In this document: positions 40,884-50,586 of the stretch, piece after piece
How positions within the stretch are numbered: position 1 is the first letter of the stretch
Layout: the number at the start of each line of letters is the position of its first letter
Origin: Actinomycetales bacterium JB111
Lineage (GTDB): Bacteria; Actinomycetota; Actinomycetes; Actinomycetales; Actinomycetaceae
Direction of reading: 5' to 3'
NCBI GenBank assembly: GCA_900163555.1
Contig: FUHX01000019.1
Coordinates: 62,001-126,000, forward strand
Length of the DNA stretch: 64,000 nt
The notes under the pieces: generated by a model
What the model was told of the DNA's origin: nothing
Database searches by the model: none
The model's input: only the letters and a program-made list of their open reading frames with translations
Position numbers and translations under genes: made by a program

Positions 40884-43561
40884 GCGGCTTCCACCGACCG
40901 GCGGACCGCGGCCAGCGCATGCGGCACGGCGGACGCGTCCGTCCCGCCGCCCTGCGCGACGTCGTCCTTGCCGCCACCGCCGCCGCCGAGCTCGGAAGAG
41001 GCCACGCGCACGAGCGCGCCGGCCTTCTGCCCGGCCGAGCGGGCCGCCTCGTTCGTCGCGACGACGACGAGTGGCCGGTCGTTCGACGTGCCGACGAGCG
41101 CGATGACGACCGGGCTGGACTCGCCCACGCGGCCGCGGATGTCGAGCGCGAGGGTGCGCAGGTCGTCCGCGCCGGAGACCGGACCGAGGTCCGCGGCCAC
41201 CAGGGAGACGTCGCCGACCTGCTCGGCGGACTCCAGGAGGGAGCCGCCCTTGCGCAGGAGCTCGGCCTGCTGGGCCGAGGCGAGCTGCTTCTCGGCGCTC
41301 TTCAGCTTCGTCATGAGCGACCCGATGCGGTCGACGAGCTCGTCCGGACGGGAGCCGGTGAGCTGGCCGAGCTGGGAGACGATCGCCTTCTCGGTGGCCT
41401 GCTGGCGGTACGCGCCGGCGCCGACGAGGGCGTCGATGCGTCGCACGCCGGAGCCGATCGAGGACTCGCCGAGGACGGTGACGAGGCCGAGGCTGCCGGT
41501 GCGCGGCACGTGCGTGCCCGCGCACAGCTCCTTGGACCAGTCGCCGCCGATGGACACGACCCGGACCCGGTCCCCGTACTTCTCGCCGAACAGGGCCATC
41601 GCGCCCGCGGCGCGGGCGTCGTCGAGGCTCATGACCGCGTCGGTGACGTCCAGGTCCTCGGTCAGGCGCGTGTTCACGCGGCCCTCGATGTCGGACAGGA
41701 CGCCGGAGTCGACCGCCGAGCCGTGCCGGAAGTCGAACCGCGCGCGCGACGGCGAGTTCTCCGAGCCCGCCTGCGTCGCCTGCTCCCCGAGGTACTCGTG
41801 GAGCGCCTTGTGGATCATGTGCGTGGCGGTGTGCGCGCGGGCGATGTGCAGGCGGCGCGAGGTGTCGATGGCCGCGTGGACCTGCTCCTCGAGCGTGATC
41901 GTGCCCTCGGTCAGCGTGCCGCGGTGGACGGTCAGGCCCTTGACGGGCTGCTGGACGTCCGCGACGTCCACGAGGCCGCCGTCGACGCCGCGGATCTCGC
42001 CCTGGTCGGCGAGCTGACCGCCCTGCTCCGCCCAGAACGGCGTGCGGTCGAGGATGACCTCGACGTTCGCGGGCGCGGTCGCGGCGGGCGCGGGCACGCC
42101 GTCGACGAGGAGGCCGATGACGCGGCCGTCCGACTCGGCGTCCGTGTACCCGAGGAAGGTGACGCCGCCGTCGGTCCGGCCGAGGATCTCGTTGTAGACC
42201 GAGGTGTCGACGTGGCCGGACTTCTTGGCCATGGCGTCCGCGCGGGCGCGGGCCTTCTGCTCGCCCATGAGCGTGCGGAAGCCCTCCTCGTCCACGCTCA
42301 CGCCGTGCTCGGCGGCCATCTCGAGCGTGAGGTCGATCGGGAAGCCGTAGGTGTCGTGCAGGGCGAACGCGTCGTCGCCCGAGAGGCGCGCGCCGGCGCC
42401 GCCCGCGACGGACTTCGCCTTCGCGACGGCCGTGTCGAGGATCGTCGTGCCGGAGGTCAGCGTGCGGAGGAACGACTCCTCCTCGCCGTAGGCGATGTCG
42501 GAGATCTCGCCGAACCGCTGCTCGAGCTCCGGGTAGGTCTCCTTCATCGCGTCCTTGGACACGGGCAGGAGCTCCGGGAGTGCGGGGCGGTCGACGCCGA
42601 GCAGGCGGACCGACCGGATCGCGCGGCGCAGGATGCGGCGCAGGACGTAGCCGCGGCCGTCGTTGCCGGGGCGGACGCCGTCGTTGATGAGCATGAGTCC
42701 GGAGCGCACGTGGTCCGCGATGACGCGCATGCGGACGTCGTCCTCGGTGTCGGCCCCGTACGAGCGGCCCGTGAGCTCCTCGGTACGACCGATGACCGGG
42801 AACACCTGGTCGGTCTCGTACAGGTTCTCCTTGCCCTGCAGGAGGTAGGCCATGCGCTCGAGGCCGGCGCCGGTGTCGATCGACTTCCGGTCGAGCTCGC
42901 GGAGGAGCTCGTAGTCCTTGCCGCTGCCGGGGCCGCGGAGGAACTGGTCGAAGACGAGGTTCCAGATCTCGAGGTACCGGTCGCCGCCCGGGTCGACCGT
43001 GCCGCCGACGGCGTCGGGGCCGTACGCGGGACCGCGGTCGTAGTGCCACTCGGCGCAGGGTCCGGCGGGGCCGGGCTGGCCGGTGTCCCAGAAGTTCTCC
43101 TCGCGCGGCAGGCGCACGATGTGGGCCGGGTCGAGGCCGACGGCCTTCGTGAGGTGGTCGTAGCTCTCGGTGTCCTGGTCCCAGATGGTCACCCACATCC
43201 GGTCGCCGTCGAGGCCCAGGCCGCGATCGGCGTCGGTGATGAACTCCCACGCATAGTCGATCGCGCCCTGCTTGAAGTAGTCGCCGAACGAGAAGTTGCC
43301 GCACATCTGGAAGAACGTGCCGTGCCGCGTGGTGCGGCCGACGTTCTCGATGTCGTTCGTGCGGATGCACTTCTGGACCGACGCCACCCGGGGGTACGGG
43401 GCGGTCTCCGTTCCCACGATGTACGGGATGAACGGCACCATGCCCGCGATCGTGAACAGGATCGAGGGGTCGGGCGAGACGAGCGACGTCGACGGCAGGA
43501 TCTCGTGGCCGTGGCGGGCGAAGTGCTCGTTCCATCGACGATGGAGCTCGGCGGTGCGCAT
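40880..43561 (-). CDS. alaS: Alanyl-tRNA synthetase
   Basis: Charges tRNA(Ala). The 893-aa protein contains the class II catalytic domain (TSLVSPDPSILFTIAGM near 30, RTTRHGTFFQMCGNFSFGDYFK near 75), the editing domain with zinc-type RAHTATHMIHKAL near 570 and ELCAGTHVPRTG near 675, and the C-terminal C-Ala domain ending in a Gly-rich loop. ATG at 43561 (MRTAELHRRW) is chosen because GGAGGA precedes it; an upstream in-frame ATG would lengthen it by seven residues. Confidence 0.97.
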   Translation of the reverse strand: MRTAELHRRWNEHFARHGHEILPSTSLVSPDPSILFTIAGMVPFIPYIVGTETAPYPRVASVQKCIRTNDIENVGRTTRHGTFFQMCGNFSFGDYFKQGAIDYAWEFITDADRGLGLDGDRMWVTIWDQDTESYDHLTKAVGLDPAHIVRLPREENFWDTGQPGPAGPCAEWHYDRGPAYGPDAVGGTVDPGGDRYLEIWNLVFDQFLRGPGSGKDYELLRELDRKSIDTGAGLERMAYLLQGKENLYETDQVFPVIGRTEELTGRSYGADTEDDVRMRVIADHVRSGLMLINDGVRPGNDGRGYVLRRILRRAIRSVRLLGVDRPALPELLPVSKDAMKETYPELEQRFGEISDIAYGEEESFLRTLTSGTTILDTAVAKAKSVAGGAGARLSGDDAFALHDTYGFPIDLTLEMAAEHGVSVDEEGFRTLMGEQKARARADAMAKKSGHVDTSVYNEILGRTDGGVTFLGYTDAESDGRVIGLLVDGVPAPAATAPANVEVILDRTPFWAEQGGQLADQGEIRGVDGGLVDVADVQQPVKGLTVHRGTLTEGTITLEEQVHAAIDTSRRLHIARAHTATHMIHKALHEYLGEQATQAGSENSPSRARFDFRHGSAVDSGVLSDIEGRVNTRLTEDLDVTDAVMSLDDARAAGAMALFGEKYGDRVRVVSIGGDWSKELCAGTHVPRTGSLGLVTVLGESSIGSGVRRIDALVGAGAYRQQATEKAIVSQLGQLTGSRPDELVDRIGSLMTKLKSAEKQLASAQQAELLRKGGSLLESAEQVGDVSLVAADLGPVSGADDLRTLALDIRGRVGESSPVVIALVGTSNDRPLVVVATNEAARSAGQKAGALVRVASSELGGGGGGKDDVAQGGGTDASAVPHALAAVRRSVEAA

Positions 43562-43703
43562 CGGTCCTCCGGTCGGGGGCAACAGGGGGTCCGCCCGGGC
43601 GCGAGGGCCGGAGGGCGAACGGGTGGGAGTTTATCGCGATTCGGTAACGGCGCAGGCATCGTGCCTGACCGCGCGCCCCGCGCGATCATGCGGGGGTATG
43701 ACA

Positions 43704-43735
43704 CGCGCCCCGGGCAGATGTGTGCCCGGGGCGCG
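43704..43735 (-). terminator. Hairpin terminator after rpsD
   Basis: Perfect 13-base arms (CGCGCCCCGGGCA and its complement) around a 6-base loop lie 17 bases downstream of the rpsD stop on the minus strand. The stem is very GC-rich and lacks a long T-run. Confidence 0.75.
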
Positions 43736-43752
43736 GTTCGTGCGAGGTGAGG

Positions 43753-44376
43753 TCAGCGCGAGTAGTACTCGACGACCAGCTGGACGTCGCAGGTCACGGG
43801 GACCTCGCTGCGCTCCGGGCGGCGCTTGAGCTCGGCCTGCAGCTTCTCGAGCTTGACGTCGAGGTACGCGGGGAGCTCGGGCAGGACGTCGCGGTGCGCG
43901 CCGGCGGCGGCGACCTGGAACGGCGTCATCGTCTGCGAGCGCGGCTTGACCTGGATGACCTGTCCCGGCTTGACGCGGAAGGACGGGCGGTCGACGAGCT
44001 TGCCGTCGACGAGGATGTGGCGGTGCACGACCGCCTGGCGGGCCTGTGCCGTGGTGCGGGCGAAGCCGGAGCGGAGGACGAGGGCGTCGAGACGCATCTC
44101 GAGCAGCTCGACGAGCGCCTCACCGGTCATGCCCGGCTCGCGACGGGCCTCCTCGAAGGCGCGCTGCATCTGGGCCTCGCGGATGCCGTACTGGGCGCGA
44201 AGACGCTGCTTCTCCTTCAGACGGACCGAGTAGTCCGAGTCCTGGCGGCGACGGGCGCGGCCGTGCTCACCGGGGCCGTAGGGGCGCTTGTCGAAGTACT
44301 TCTGGGCCTTCGGGGTCAGCGCGATCCCGAGGGCGCGCGAGAGGCGCACCTGGCGGCGCGTGCGGCTGATAGCCAT
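43753..44376 (-). CDS. rpsD: 30S ribosomal protein S4
   Basis: Binds 16S rRNA and nucleates assembly of the small subunit. The 207-aa protein shows RRQVRLSRALGIALTPKAQKYFDKR at the start (no zinc Cys cluster), the S4 RNA-binding domain (MRLDALVLRSGFARTTAQARQAVVHRHILVDGK) near 95-125, and the conserved EYYSR C-terminus. ATG at 44376 begins MAISRTRR, with AAGGA upstream; the GTG at 44400 is less likely. It is encoded alone, not in an alpha operon. Confidence 0.96.
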   Translation of the reverse strand: MAISRTRRQVRLSRALGIALTPKAQKYFDKRPYGPGEHGRARRRQDSDYSVRLKEKQRLRAQYGIREAQMQRAFEEARREPGMTGEALVELLEMRLDALVLRSGFARTTAQARQAVVHRHILVDGKLVDRPSFRVKPGQVIQVKPRSQTMTPFQVAAAGAHRDVLPELPAYLDVKLEKLQAELKRRPERSEVPVTCDVQLVVEYYSR

Positions 44377-44523
44377 GCGTGTGTCCTTACCTTGTGTCAC
44401 GACCGAACGGCGCTGCGCCGACGGCGTGGGGTCGACTCGTGCGGGCCGTGAAGGCTCCGCGGCGGCTATGACCCCGGGAGTGTCGCGGTGCCGATACCGG
44501 CTCCGGACAACCCGCCAAGGCTA

Positions 44524-45885
44524 TCAGCGGCGATCCCGCAGGATCGAGCGGATCGCGCCGAGACGGGCTGTGATCTCGCGCTCGTAGCCGTGCGTCGTCG
44601 GGGAGTAGTAGGAGCGCCCGGCCAGCTCCTCGGGCAGGTAGTCCTGGGCGAGGACGCCGCGCGGGTCGTCGTGCGGGTAGCGGTACTCGGTGCCGTGGCC
44701 GAGGTCCTTCGCGCCGGAGTAGTGGGCGTCGCGCAGGTGCAGGGGCACCTGTCCGATCGTGCCGGAGCGGACGTCCGCGAGCGCGGCGTCGATGCCGGAG
44801 TAGGACGCGTTGGACTTCGGCGCGGTGGCGACGTGGACGACCGCCTGGGCGAGCGGGATCCTTCCCTCCGGCATGCCGATCATCTGTACGGCCTGGGCGG
44901 CGGCGACGGCGGTGGTGAGCGCGGTCGGGTCGGCCATGCCGACCTCCTCGGACGCGGCGATGATGACCCGACGCGCGATGAACCTCGGGTCCTCCCCCGC
45001 CGCGATCATCCGCGCCAGGTAGTGCAGCGCGGCGTCCGGGTCCGACCCCCGCATCGACTTGATGAACGCGGAGACGACGTCGTAGTGCTGGTCGCCCTCG
45101 CGGTCGTAGACGACCGCGGCCACGTCGATCGCCGACTCGACGTGTGCGGCGGTGATCGTGTCGTCCCCGGCGTCCTCCGCGGCGGCGGCCGCCGCCTCCA
45201 GGATCGTGAGCGACTTGCGGGCGTCGGGCCCGGCCAGCCGCACGAGGACCGAGGCGGCGTCCTCGCCGAGGGCGAGGGATCCGCCCAGGCCGCGCGGGTC
45301 GGCGACCGCCCGCTCGACGACGCTGCGCACGTGCTCCTCGGTCAGCGGCTTGAGGGTGAGCAGCAGGGAGCGGGACAGCAGCGGGGCGTTGACGGAGAAG
45401 CTCGGGTTCTCGGTGGTGGCGGCCACGAGCGTGACCCACCGGTTCTCGACCGCCGGGAGGAGTGCGTCCTGCTGTGTCGTGGTGAAGCGGTGCACCTCGT
45501 CGACGAAGAGCACCGTCTCCCTCCCGGACGTCACCAGGTCGCGGCGCGCGGACTCGACGACCTGCCGGACGTCCTTCACCCCGGCCGTGACGGCCGAGAG
45601 CTCGACGAACCGGCGGCCGGACGCACGGGCCACGAGGTAGGCGATCGTCGTCTTGCCCGTCCCGGGCGGACCCCACAGGACCACCGAGGCCGGCGAGGTG
45701 CGGCGGGTGCCCGACGCGTCCACCGGGTCGAGCAGCCTGCGCAGGGGCTGACCGGGCGCGAGAAGGTGCTCCTGCCCGACCACCTCCTCGGCGCTGGCCG
45801 GCCTCATGCGCACGGCGAGCGGCGCGCCGGTCGACGCCGCAGGCGTCCCGTCGTCCGTCGTCGAGGCAGAGGTGAACAGGTCCAC
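44524..45885 (-). CDS. rarA: Replication-associated recombination protein A
   Basis: AAA+ ATPase of the RarA/MgsA/WRNIP1 group acting at stalled forks. The 453-aa protein has Walker [12 protein letters not shown] near residue 72, Walker [10 protein letters not shown] near 125, sensor 1 [12 protein letters not shown] near 154 and the C-terminal DNA-binding domain ([18 protein letters not shown] and YPHDDPRG). It lies upstream of rpsD and is divergent from the MMPL gene. Confidence 0.95.
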   Translation of the reverse strand: MDLFTSASTTDDGTPAASTGAPLAVRMRPASAEEVVGQEHLLAPGQPLRRLLDPVDASGTRRTSPASVVLWGPPGTGKTTIAYLVARASGRRFVELSAVTAGVKDVRQVVESARRDLVTSGRETVLFVDEVHRFTTTQQDALLPAVENRWVTLVAATTENPSFSVNAPLLSRSLLLTLKPLTEEHVRSVVERAVADPRGLGGSLALGEDAASVLVRLAGPDARKSLTILEAAAAAAEDAGDDTITAAHVESAIDVAAVVYDREGDQHYDVVSAFIKSMRGSDPDAALHYLARMIAAGEDPRFIARRVIIAASEEVGMADPTALTTAVAAAQAVQMIGMPEGRIPLAQAVVHVATAPKSNASYSGIDAALADVRSGTIGQVPLHLRDAHYSGAKDLGHGTEYRYPHDDPRGVLAQDYLPEELAGRSYYSPTTHGYEREITARLGAIRSILRDRR

Positions 45886-45998
45886 GCGGCAAGCCTACGG
45901 ACTTCCCCCGACGCCGGGCCGGGCGCCCGCGGCCGTGGGCACGCCCGTCGGGCGCGGCCCCGGTCTCGCTGCGCGCGCCGCGCGGGCCCGGTCTCGCA

Positions 45999-46035
45999 GG
46001 CGCCGTCCCCGACGGCGCCACCACCCGCGTGGTGG
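45999..46035 (+). repeat. Two adjacent perfect inverted repeats before the MMPL start
   Basis: GGCGCCGTC-CCC-GACGGCGCC (45999-46019) is directly followed by CCACCAC-CCGC-GTGGTGG (46018-46035). The second stem includes the GGTGGGAG that is the likely ribosome binding site of the MMPL gene. They may be operators or an RNA structure that masks translation initiation. Confidence 0.5.
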
Positions 46036-46048
46036 GAGCATGGCGCCC

Positions 46049-48283
46049 ATGTTCACCGCGCTCGGGCGGCTCGTGACCGCCGCGCCCCGCATCGTCGTCG
46101 CGTGCTGGATCGTGGTCGTCGCCGCAGTCGGCGTGCTCGCAATGACCCCGGTCGGCGGTGACGGGCTCTTCGACCGGGTGGTCGGCGGGTCGGAGCCGGT
46201 CGTTCCCGGCTCGGACTCCACCCGCGCCGCCGAGGCCATCAGCGAGCACTCCACCGAGGCGGACACGGTGACGATGGTCGTCACCGGGATCGACCTGGCG
46301 GATCCCGCCGTCGGGGCGGCGGTGGTGGAGGTGCTCGGGCCGCTCACGGCCGAGCTGTCCGAGATCGACGGCGTGACGGGAGCCGCCTCCCCCGCCGCCT
46401 TCCCGGGCGGGGTGGACGACCCGCAGGCGGCACCGTTCGTGGCCGCGGGCGGCGACGGCGTCGCCGTGGTGGCCACGATCGGGACCGAGGCGCCGATGCC
46501 GTCCGTGCACGACGCCGTCGAGCGGGCCATGCGGGACGTCGACCTGACGGCGCTCGGCGACGGGGTCGACTCCCACGTCATGTCCCTGCAGCTCGTCACG
46601 GACGCGATCAACGAGCAGATCGAGAAGGATCTCGTCACCGGCGAGGCGTTCGGCCTGCCCGCCGCCCTGCTCATCATGATCCTCGTGTTCGGCGGGTTCC
46701 TCGCCGCGTCGCTGCCGGTGATCGGCGCCGTCGCCTCGATCGTCCTCGGCCTCGGCGCACTGCTCGGGCTCACGTACGCGACCGACGTCGAGTCGTTCGT
46801 CGTCAACGTGGTGACGGTGCTGGGGCTCGGACTGTCCATCGACTACGGGCTGCTGGTCGTCTCCCGGTTCCGGGAGGAGGTCGCGCTCATGCGCGCGGCC
46901 GACGACGGCGCGCGCATCGCGAAGGGCGACCCGCGGATCGCGGAGGCCGTCCGCACGACCGTCCAGACCTCCGGCCGCACGGTCGTGTTCTCGGCCATCA
47001 CCGTGGCCGTGAGCGTGGCGGGGCTGCTGTTCATGCGCCCCGACATCCTCACGATCATCTCGCTCGGCGCGGTCGCGGTGATCCTGCTGGCCGTCGTCGC
47101 GGCCGCCACGCTCACCCCGGCGCTGCTCATGCTGTGGGGACATGTCCTCGCGCGCGGCTCGGCCCTCGAGCGCATCCCCGGGATCGGCAGGGCGGTCAGG
47201 GCCGTCAGCGACAACTCCACGGAGGAGGGCATCTTCTCCGCGCTGGCCCGTCGGGTGCACCGGCGACCGTGGTGGGTGATGGGCGGCGTCGCCGTCGTGC
47301 TGGTGGTCCTTGCCCTGCCGCTCACGCACCTCACGCTGCGCGCCTCGACGTTCGAGATGGTCCCCGAGGACACCGACACGGGCCTCGCCCTCGCGGAGGT
47401 GTCCGCGAGCTACCCCGCGCTCGACTTCGGCGATGTCCTCGTCGTCGCGGACGCACCCGCGGGCGACGTCGGCGACCTGGTCGCCGAGATCGGGGCCGTC
47501 GACGGCGTGGCGACCGTGCGGGACCCGGCCCCGCTCGGCGAGGAGCAGGCGCTGGTCGTCGTCGATCTCGACACGGACGACCCGGGTGACGCCACCGGCG
47601 TGGCCGTCACCGAGGAGATCAGGGACGTTCAGGCCGGGTACGAGACCTGGGTGGGCGGCCGCGCCGGCTCGCAGATCGACTTCACCGACGCGCTCGTCGA
47701 CGGCTTCCCGCTCACCGCGCTGGTCGTGGCCGTGGCCGTGTTCGTGCTGCTCTTCCTCATGACGGGTTCGCTGCTCGTCCCGCTCAAGGCGCTCGTCATC
47801 AACTCGCTGTCGATCGCCGCGTCACTGGGGCTGACGACCTGGCTGCTCACGACGACGACCGGGTCCGGCCTGATCGGCCTCGACGAGCCGCACGGCGGGC
47901 TGGAGACCTACGTCGTCGCCCTCGTCGTCGCCTTCGGCTTCGGCCTCGCCATGGACTACGAGGTCTTCCTCCTCGCGCGCATCAAGGAGTACTGGGACCG
48001 CACGCGGGACAACGACCTCGCGGTCGAGCGCGGGCTCCAGCGGTCGGGCCGGATCATCACGTCGGCGGCCCTCATCATCATCGCCGTCTTCCTGGGCTTC
48101 GCGCTCGGCGAGGTCGCCGCGATCCAGCAGGTGGGCATCGGCCTCGCGCTGACCGTGCTCATCGACGCCACGCTCGTGAGGATGCTGCTCGTCCCCGCCA
48201 CGATGACACTGCTGGGGCGCTGGAACTGGTGGGCCCCGCCGTCGCTCCGCCGCGTGCACGAGCGGTTCGCCATCCGGCACTAG
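46049..48283 (+). CDS. MMPL/RND-family membrane transporter
   Basis: 744-aa membrane protein with about 12 transmembrane helices in two halves. Each half has a large extracytoplasmic loop (about 40-190 and 420-520) and the family's proton-relay segment: LGLGLSIDYGLLVVSRFREE near residue 255 and FGFGLAMDYEVFLLARIKEYWDR near 630. The C-terminus ends shortly after RWNWWAPPSLRRVHERF. Relatives export lipids or drugs; the cargo here is unknown. I prefer the ATG at 46049 to the ATG at 46040 because GGGAG is better spaced. No TetR regulator is adjacent. Confidence 0.9.
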   Translation: MFTALGRLVTAAPRIVVACWIVVVAAVGVLAMTPVGGDGLFDRVVGGSEPVVPGSDSTRAAEAISEHSTEADTVTMVVTGIDLADPAVGAAVVEVLGPLTAELSEIDGVTGAASPAAFPGGVDDPQAAPFVAAGGDGVAVVATIGTEAPMPSVHDAVERAMRDVDLTALGDGVDSHVMSLQLVTDAINEQIEKDLVTGEAFGLPAALLIMILVFGGFLAASLPVIGAVASIVLGLGALLGLTYATDVESFVVNVVTVLGLGLSIDYGLLVVSRFREEVALMRAADDGARIAKGDPRIAEAVRTTVQTSGRTVVFSAITVAVSVAGLLFMRPDILTIISLGAVAVILLAVVAAATLTPALLMLWGHVLARGSALERIPGIGRAVRAVSDNSTEEGIFSALARRVHRRPWWVMGGVAVVLVVLALPLTHLTLRASTFEMVPEDTDTGLALAEVSASYPALDFGDVLVVADAPAGDVGDLVAEIGAVDGVATVRDPAPLGEEQALVVVDLDTDDPGDATGVAVTEEIRDVQAGYETWVGGRAGSQIDFTDALVDGFPLTALVVAVAVFVLLFLMTGSLLVPLKALVINSLSIAASLGLTTWLLTTTTGSGLIGLDEPHGGLETYVVALVVAFGFGLAMDYEVFLLARIKEYWDRTRDNDLAVERGLQRSGRIITSAALIIIAVFLGFALGEVAAIQQVGIGLALTVLIDATLVRMLLVPATMTLLGRWNWWAPPSLRRVHERFAIRH

Positions 48284-48314
48284 GGGCGCCCGGACCGCCG
48301 TCGGAGAACGCGCG

Positions 48315-48320
48315 TAGTCT
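48315..48320 (+). promoter_or_regulatory. Possible -10 for a leaderless MFS message
   Basis: TAGTCT lies eight bases before the GTG at 48329 and there is no Shine-Dalgarno sequence between, so a leaderless or near-leaderless transcript is plausible. No clear -35 is visible. Confidence 0.3.
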
Positions 48321-48328
48321 CCCTCCAC

Positions 48329-49603
48329 GTGCGCCTCCTCGTCGATCTGACACCCCTGCGGGAGTCGGTCCCCTACCGGCACCTGTGGATCGGGCAGATG
48401 GCGTCCGCCGTCGGCGCCCAGCTGGCAACCACCGCGATCGCGCTCCAGCTGTACGCGCTCACCGGCTCCTCGATGGCGGTCGGGATGGTGGGCCTCGCCG
48501 CCCTGCTCCCGATCGTCGTCGTCGGCCTGTACGGCGGGGCCGTCGTGGACGTCATGGATCGCCGCTCGGTCGCGCTGTGGGGTGGGGTCCTGCTCTGGGT
48601 GACCGGCGGGCTCAACGTCCTGCAGGCGGCGCTCGGCAACACGAACCCGACGATCCTCTACCTGCTCGTCGCCCTGCACTCGACCGGCTTCGCCATCGTC
48701 TCCCCCGCGCGGTCCGCCATCTACCCGCGCCTGCTGCCGAGGGAACAGCTCCCGGCGGCGAACGCGCTCAACGCGGTCGTCATGTCCGGTTCGATGCTCG
48801 CCGGCCCGCTCCTTGCGGGGTTCCTCGTCGACATCGCCGGATACACCTGGACCTACGCCACCGACGCGATCCTGTACTCGGTGGCGATGTGGAGCGTGCT
48901 CACGCTGCCGAGGATTCCCCCGATGGACGCCGTCGAAGGCGTCCGCGCCCGAATGCCCGGGCTCCGCTCGGTGGCGGAGGGCGTCCGGTTCCTCGCCACC
49001 GCGCCCAACATCCGGATGACGTTCCTGACGGACTTCTGCGCGATGATCCTCGCCAACCCGCGCGCCCTGCTGCCCGCGGTCGCGATCGTCTGGCTCGGCG
49101 GGACCGAGGGGACGACCGGGATCCTGTCCGCCGCCGTCGCGCTCGGCTCGTTCCTCGCCATGGTCATCTCCGGCCCGGTCGGCCGCGTGCGACGCCAGGG
49201 CGCCGGAACCGTGCTCGCGGTGACCGGGTGGGGCGTGGCGATCGCCGCGTTCGGCGTGGCCGTCCTCGTCTCCGGCACCCTCGGTCCCCGGTGGGGCCTC
49301 GTCGTCGCCTGCGCGATGCTCGCGACCGCCGGAGCCTGCGACGCCGTCTCGATGGTCTTCCGGACCACCATCATGCAGGTGGCGACCCCGGACCACCTGC
49401 GCGGACGGCTCCAGGGCATCTTCGTCGTCGTCGTGGCCGGCGGGCCGCGCCTGGGCGAGTTCCTCCTCGGCAGTCTCGCGAGCGCGATCGGCGAGGGGTG
49501 GGCCGCCGTCGTCGCAGGCGGGGCCTGCATCGTCGCCCTGTGGGCGATCACCGCGTGGCAGCGGAGCTTCCTGGCCTACGACGCCCGCGATCCTCAGCCC
49601 TGA
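48329..49603 (+). CDS. MFS transporter (EntS-like)
   Basis: 424-aa major facilitator with 12 predicted helices, of the MFS_3 group that includes the enterobactin exporter EntS. The N-terminus LTPLRESVPYRHLWIGQMASAVGAQLATTAIALQLYALTGSS is typical, followed by GGAVVDVMDRR and PARSAIYPRLLPREQLPAANALN. Likely an exporter; substrate unknown. Starts with GTG at 48329. Confidence 0.88.
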   Translation: MRLLVDLTPLRESVPYRHLWIGQMASAVGAQLATTAIALQLYALTGSSMAVGMVGLAALLPIVVVGLYGGAVVDVMDRRSVALWGGVLLWVTGGLNVLQAALGNTNPTILYLLVALHSTGFAIVSPARSAIYPRLLPREQLPAANALNAVVMSGSMLAGPLLAGFLVDIAGYTWTYATDAILYSVAMWSVLTLPRIPPMDAVEGVRARMPGLRSVAEGVRFLATAPNIRMTFLTDFCAMILANPRALLPAVAIVWLGGTEGTTGILSAAVALGSFLAMVISGPVGRVRRQGAGTVLAVTGWGVAIAAFGVAVLVSGTLGPRWGLVVACAMLATAGACDAVSMVFRTTIMQVATPDHLRGRLQGIFVVVVAGGPRLGEFLLGSLASAIGEGWAAVVAGGACIVALWAITAWQRSFLAYDARDPQP

Positions 49604-49725
49604 GGGCGCGCTGGGTGCGGTGGGTGCGGTGGCGGCCGGGTTGGCTGCAGGTGTGGAGGTCGGGTTGGCGGCCGGTCGGCCGCCCGACGACGACGTCGCC
49701 CGTTTCGGCGCGCTCGTCCCGGTGG

Positions 49726-50586
49726 TCAGCCGGTGACCACGCGAACGCCGCCCGTGCGGCCCGAGGGTCGCACGCGCATCCGGGACAGGCCCGGCAGCGC
49801 GGCGAGATGGCCCGAGACCGGGTCCAGGTCCGAGGGGCGCAGCAGGTGGCCGAGCGAGGGTGCGCCGTCGGGGCGTCGCGTCGGCCAGACGAACGAACGC
49901 AGCCCGAGCCGCGTGATCGAGCGGGCGCGCCAGGAGGCGCCGAGGCGGAGCTCCGCCTGCTCGTCGTAGAAGTCCGCGTGGGTGGAGGTGATGTCGACGA
50001 GCCGGCCGGCGACGTCGGACAGCCGCCCGTCGAGGTCCGGGAGCCGCCGCGCGACCCGCGCGGTGAGCAGGCTGTCGACGAGGCCGAGGGTCGCGGTCTG
50101 CGCGACGTGGTCGTGACCGAGGAGGTTGGACGTGATCGCGCGCCGGACGGGGCGCCAGGAAGCAAGGTCCAGCCGAGCCGCGTCCGACGGCGGTGCCGCG
50201 TACAGCGGCTCGCCGGCACGGGACGGGTCGGCGATGAGGGAGAGCGTGTGCGCCGACCAGTAGTGCTCGAACGCCCTCGTCGTGAGGAAGGCCGTGAGCC
50301 GGGACTCGAGGTGGCTCGGCGTGACGAGGATGTCCCGGAGCTGGGCGATGGTCCCCGACATCGCGCCGACGAGCAGGCGGACGGCGCCCCGGGCCCGCTC
50401 GCCCAGCGGACGCCGCTCGAACTCGGAGAGGTCGACGGTCTCGGGGCGAATCCCGGTGGCGCTCCCCGCGTAGCCGCGCACGTCGAACGCCGCGTGCTGG
50501 TCGATCTGTTCGAGGTCCGGATGCGCGAACGTCGCGGCGTGGGCCCGGTCGGTTGCGGGGTCGGCTGCGGGGTCGAGCCCCGTCAC
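49726..50586 (-). CDS. Diiron-like paralogue without most metal ligands
   Basis: 286-aa protein that aligns with its neighbour over most of its length: QLRDILVTPSH matches YLRDMLVTPSH, SNLLGHDH matches SNLIGKDF, and THADFYDEQA matches RHVAFYATQA. The metal-binding residues of the neighbour are mostly gone (Glu45 to Ala/Met, Glu77 to His, His80 to Ser, Glu141 to Ser, Glu171 to Thr; the last His remains). It is probably a non-catalytic partner arising from duplication. GTG at 50586 overlaps the neighbour's stop as GTGA, so both are translated together. Function unknown. Confidence 0.75.
   Translation of the reverse strand: MTGLDPAADPATDRAHAATFAHPDLEQIDQHAAFDVRGYAGSATGIRPETVDLSEFERRPLGERARGAVRLLVGAMSGTIAQLRDILVTPSHLESRLTAFLTTRAFEHYWSAHTLSLIADPSRAGEPLYAAPPSDAARLDLASWRPVRRAITSNLLGHDHVAQTATLGLVDSLLTARVARRLPDLDGRLSDVAGRLVDITSTHADFYDEQAELRLGASWRARSITRLGLRSFVWPTRRPDGAPSLGHLLRPSDLDPVSGHLAALPGLSRMRVRPSGRTGGVRVVTG

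Noticed and set aside
43562-43703. tRNA or riboswitch in the alaS-rpsD gap
   Set aside because: No cloverleaf, T-box specifier or GGC-type tRNA features; the only structure is the rpsD terminator and a weak TAAACT that may be the alaS -10.
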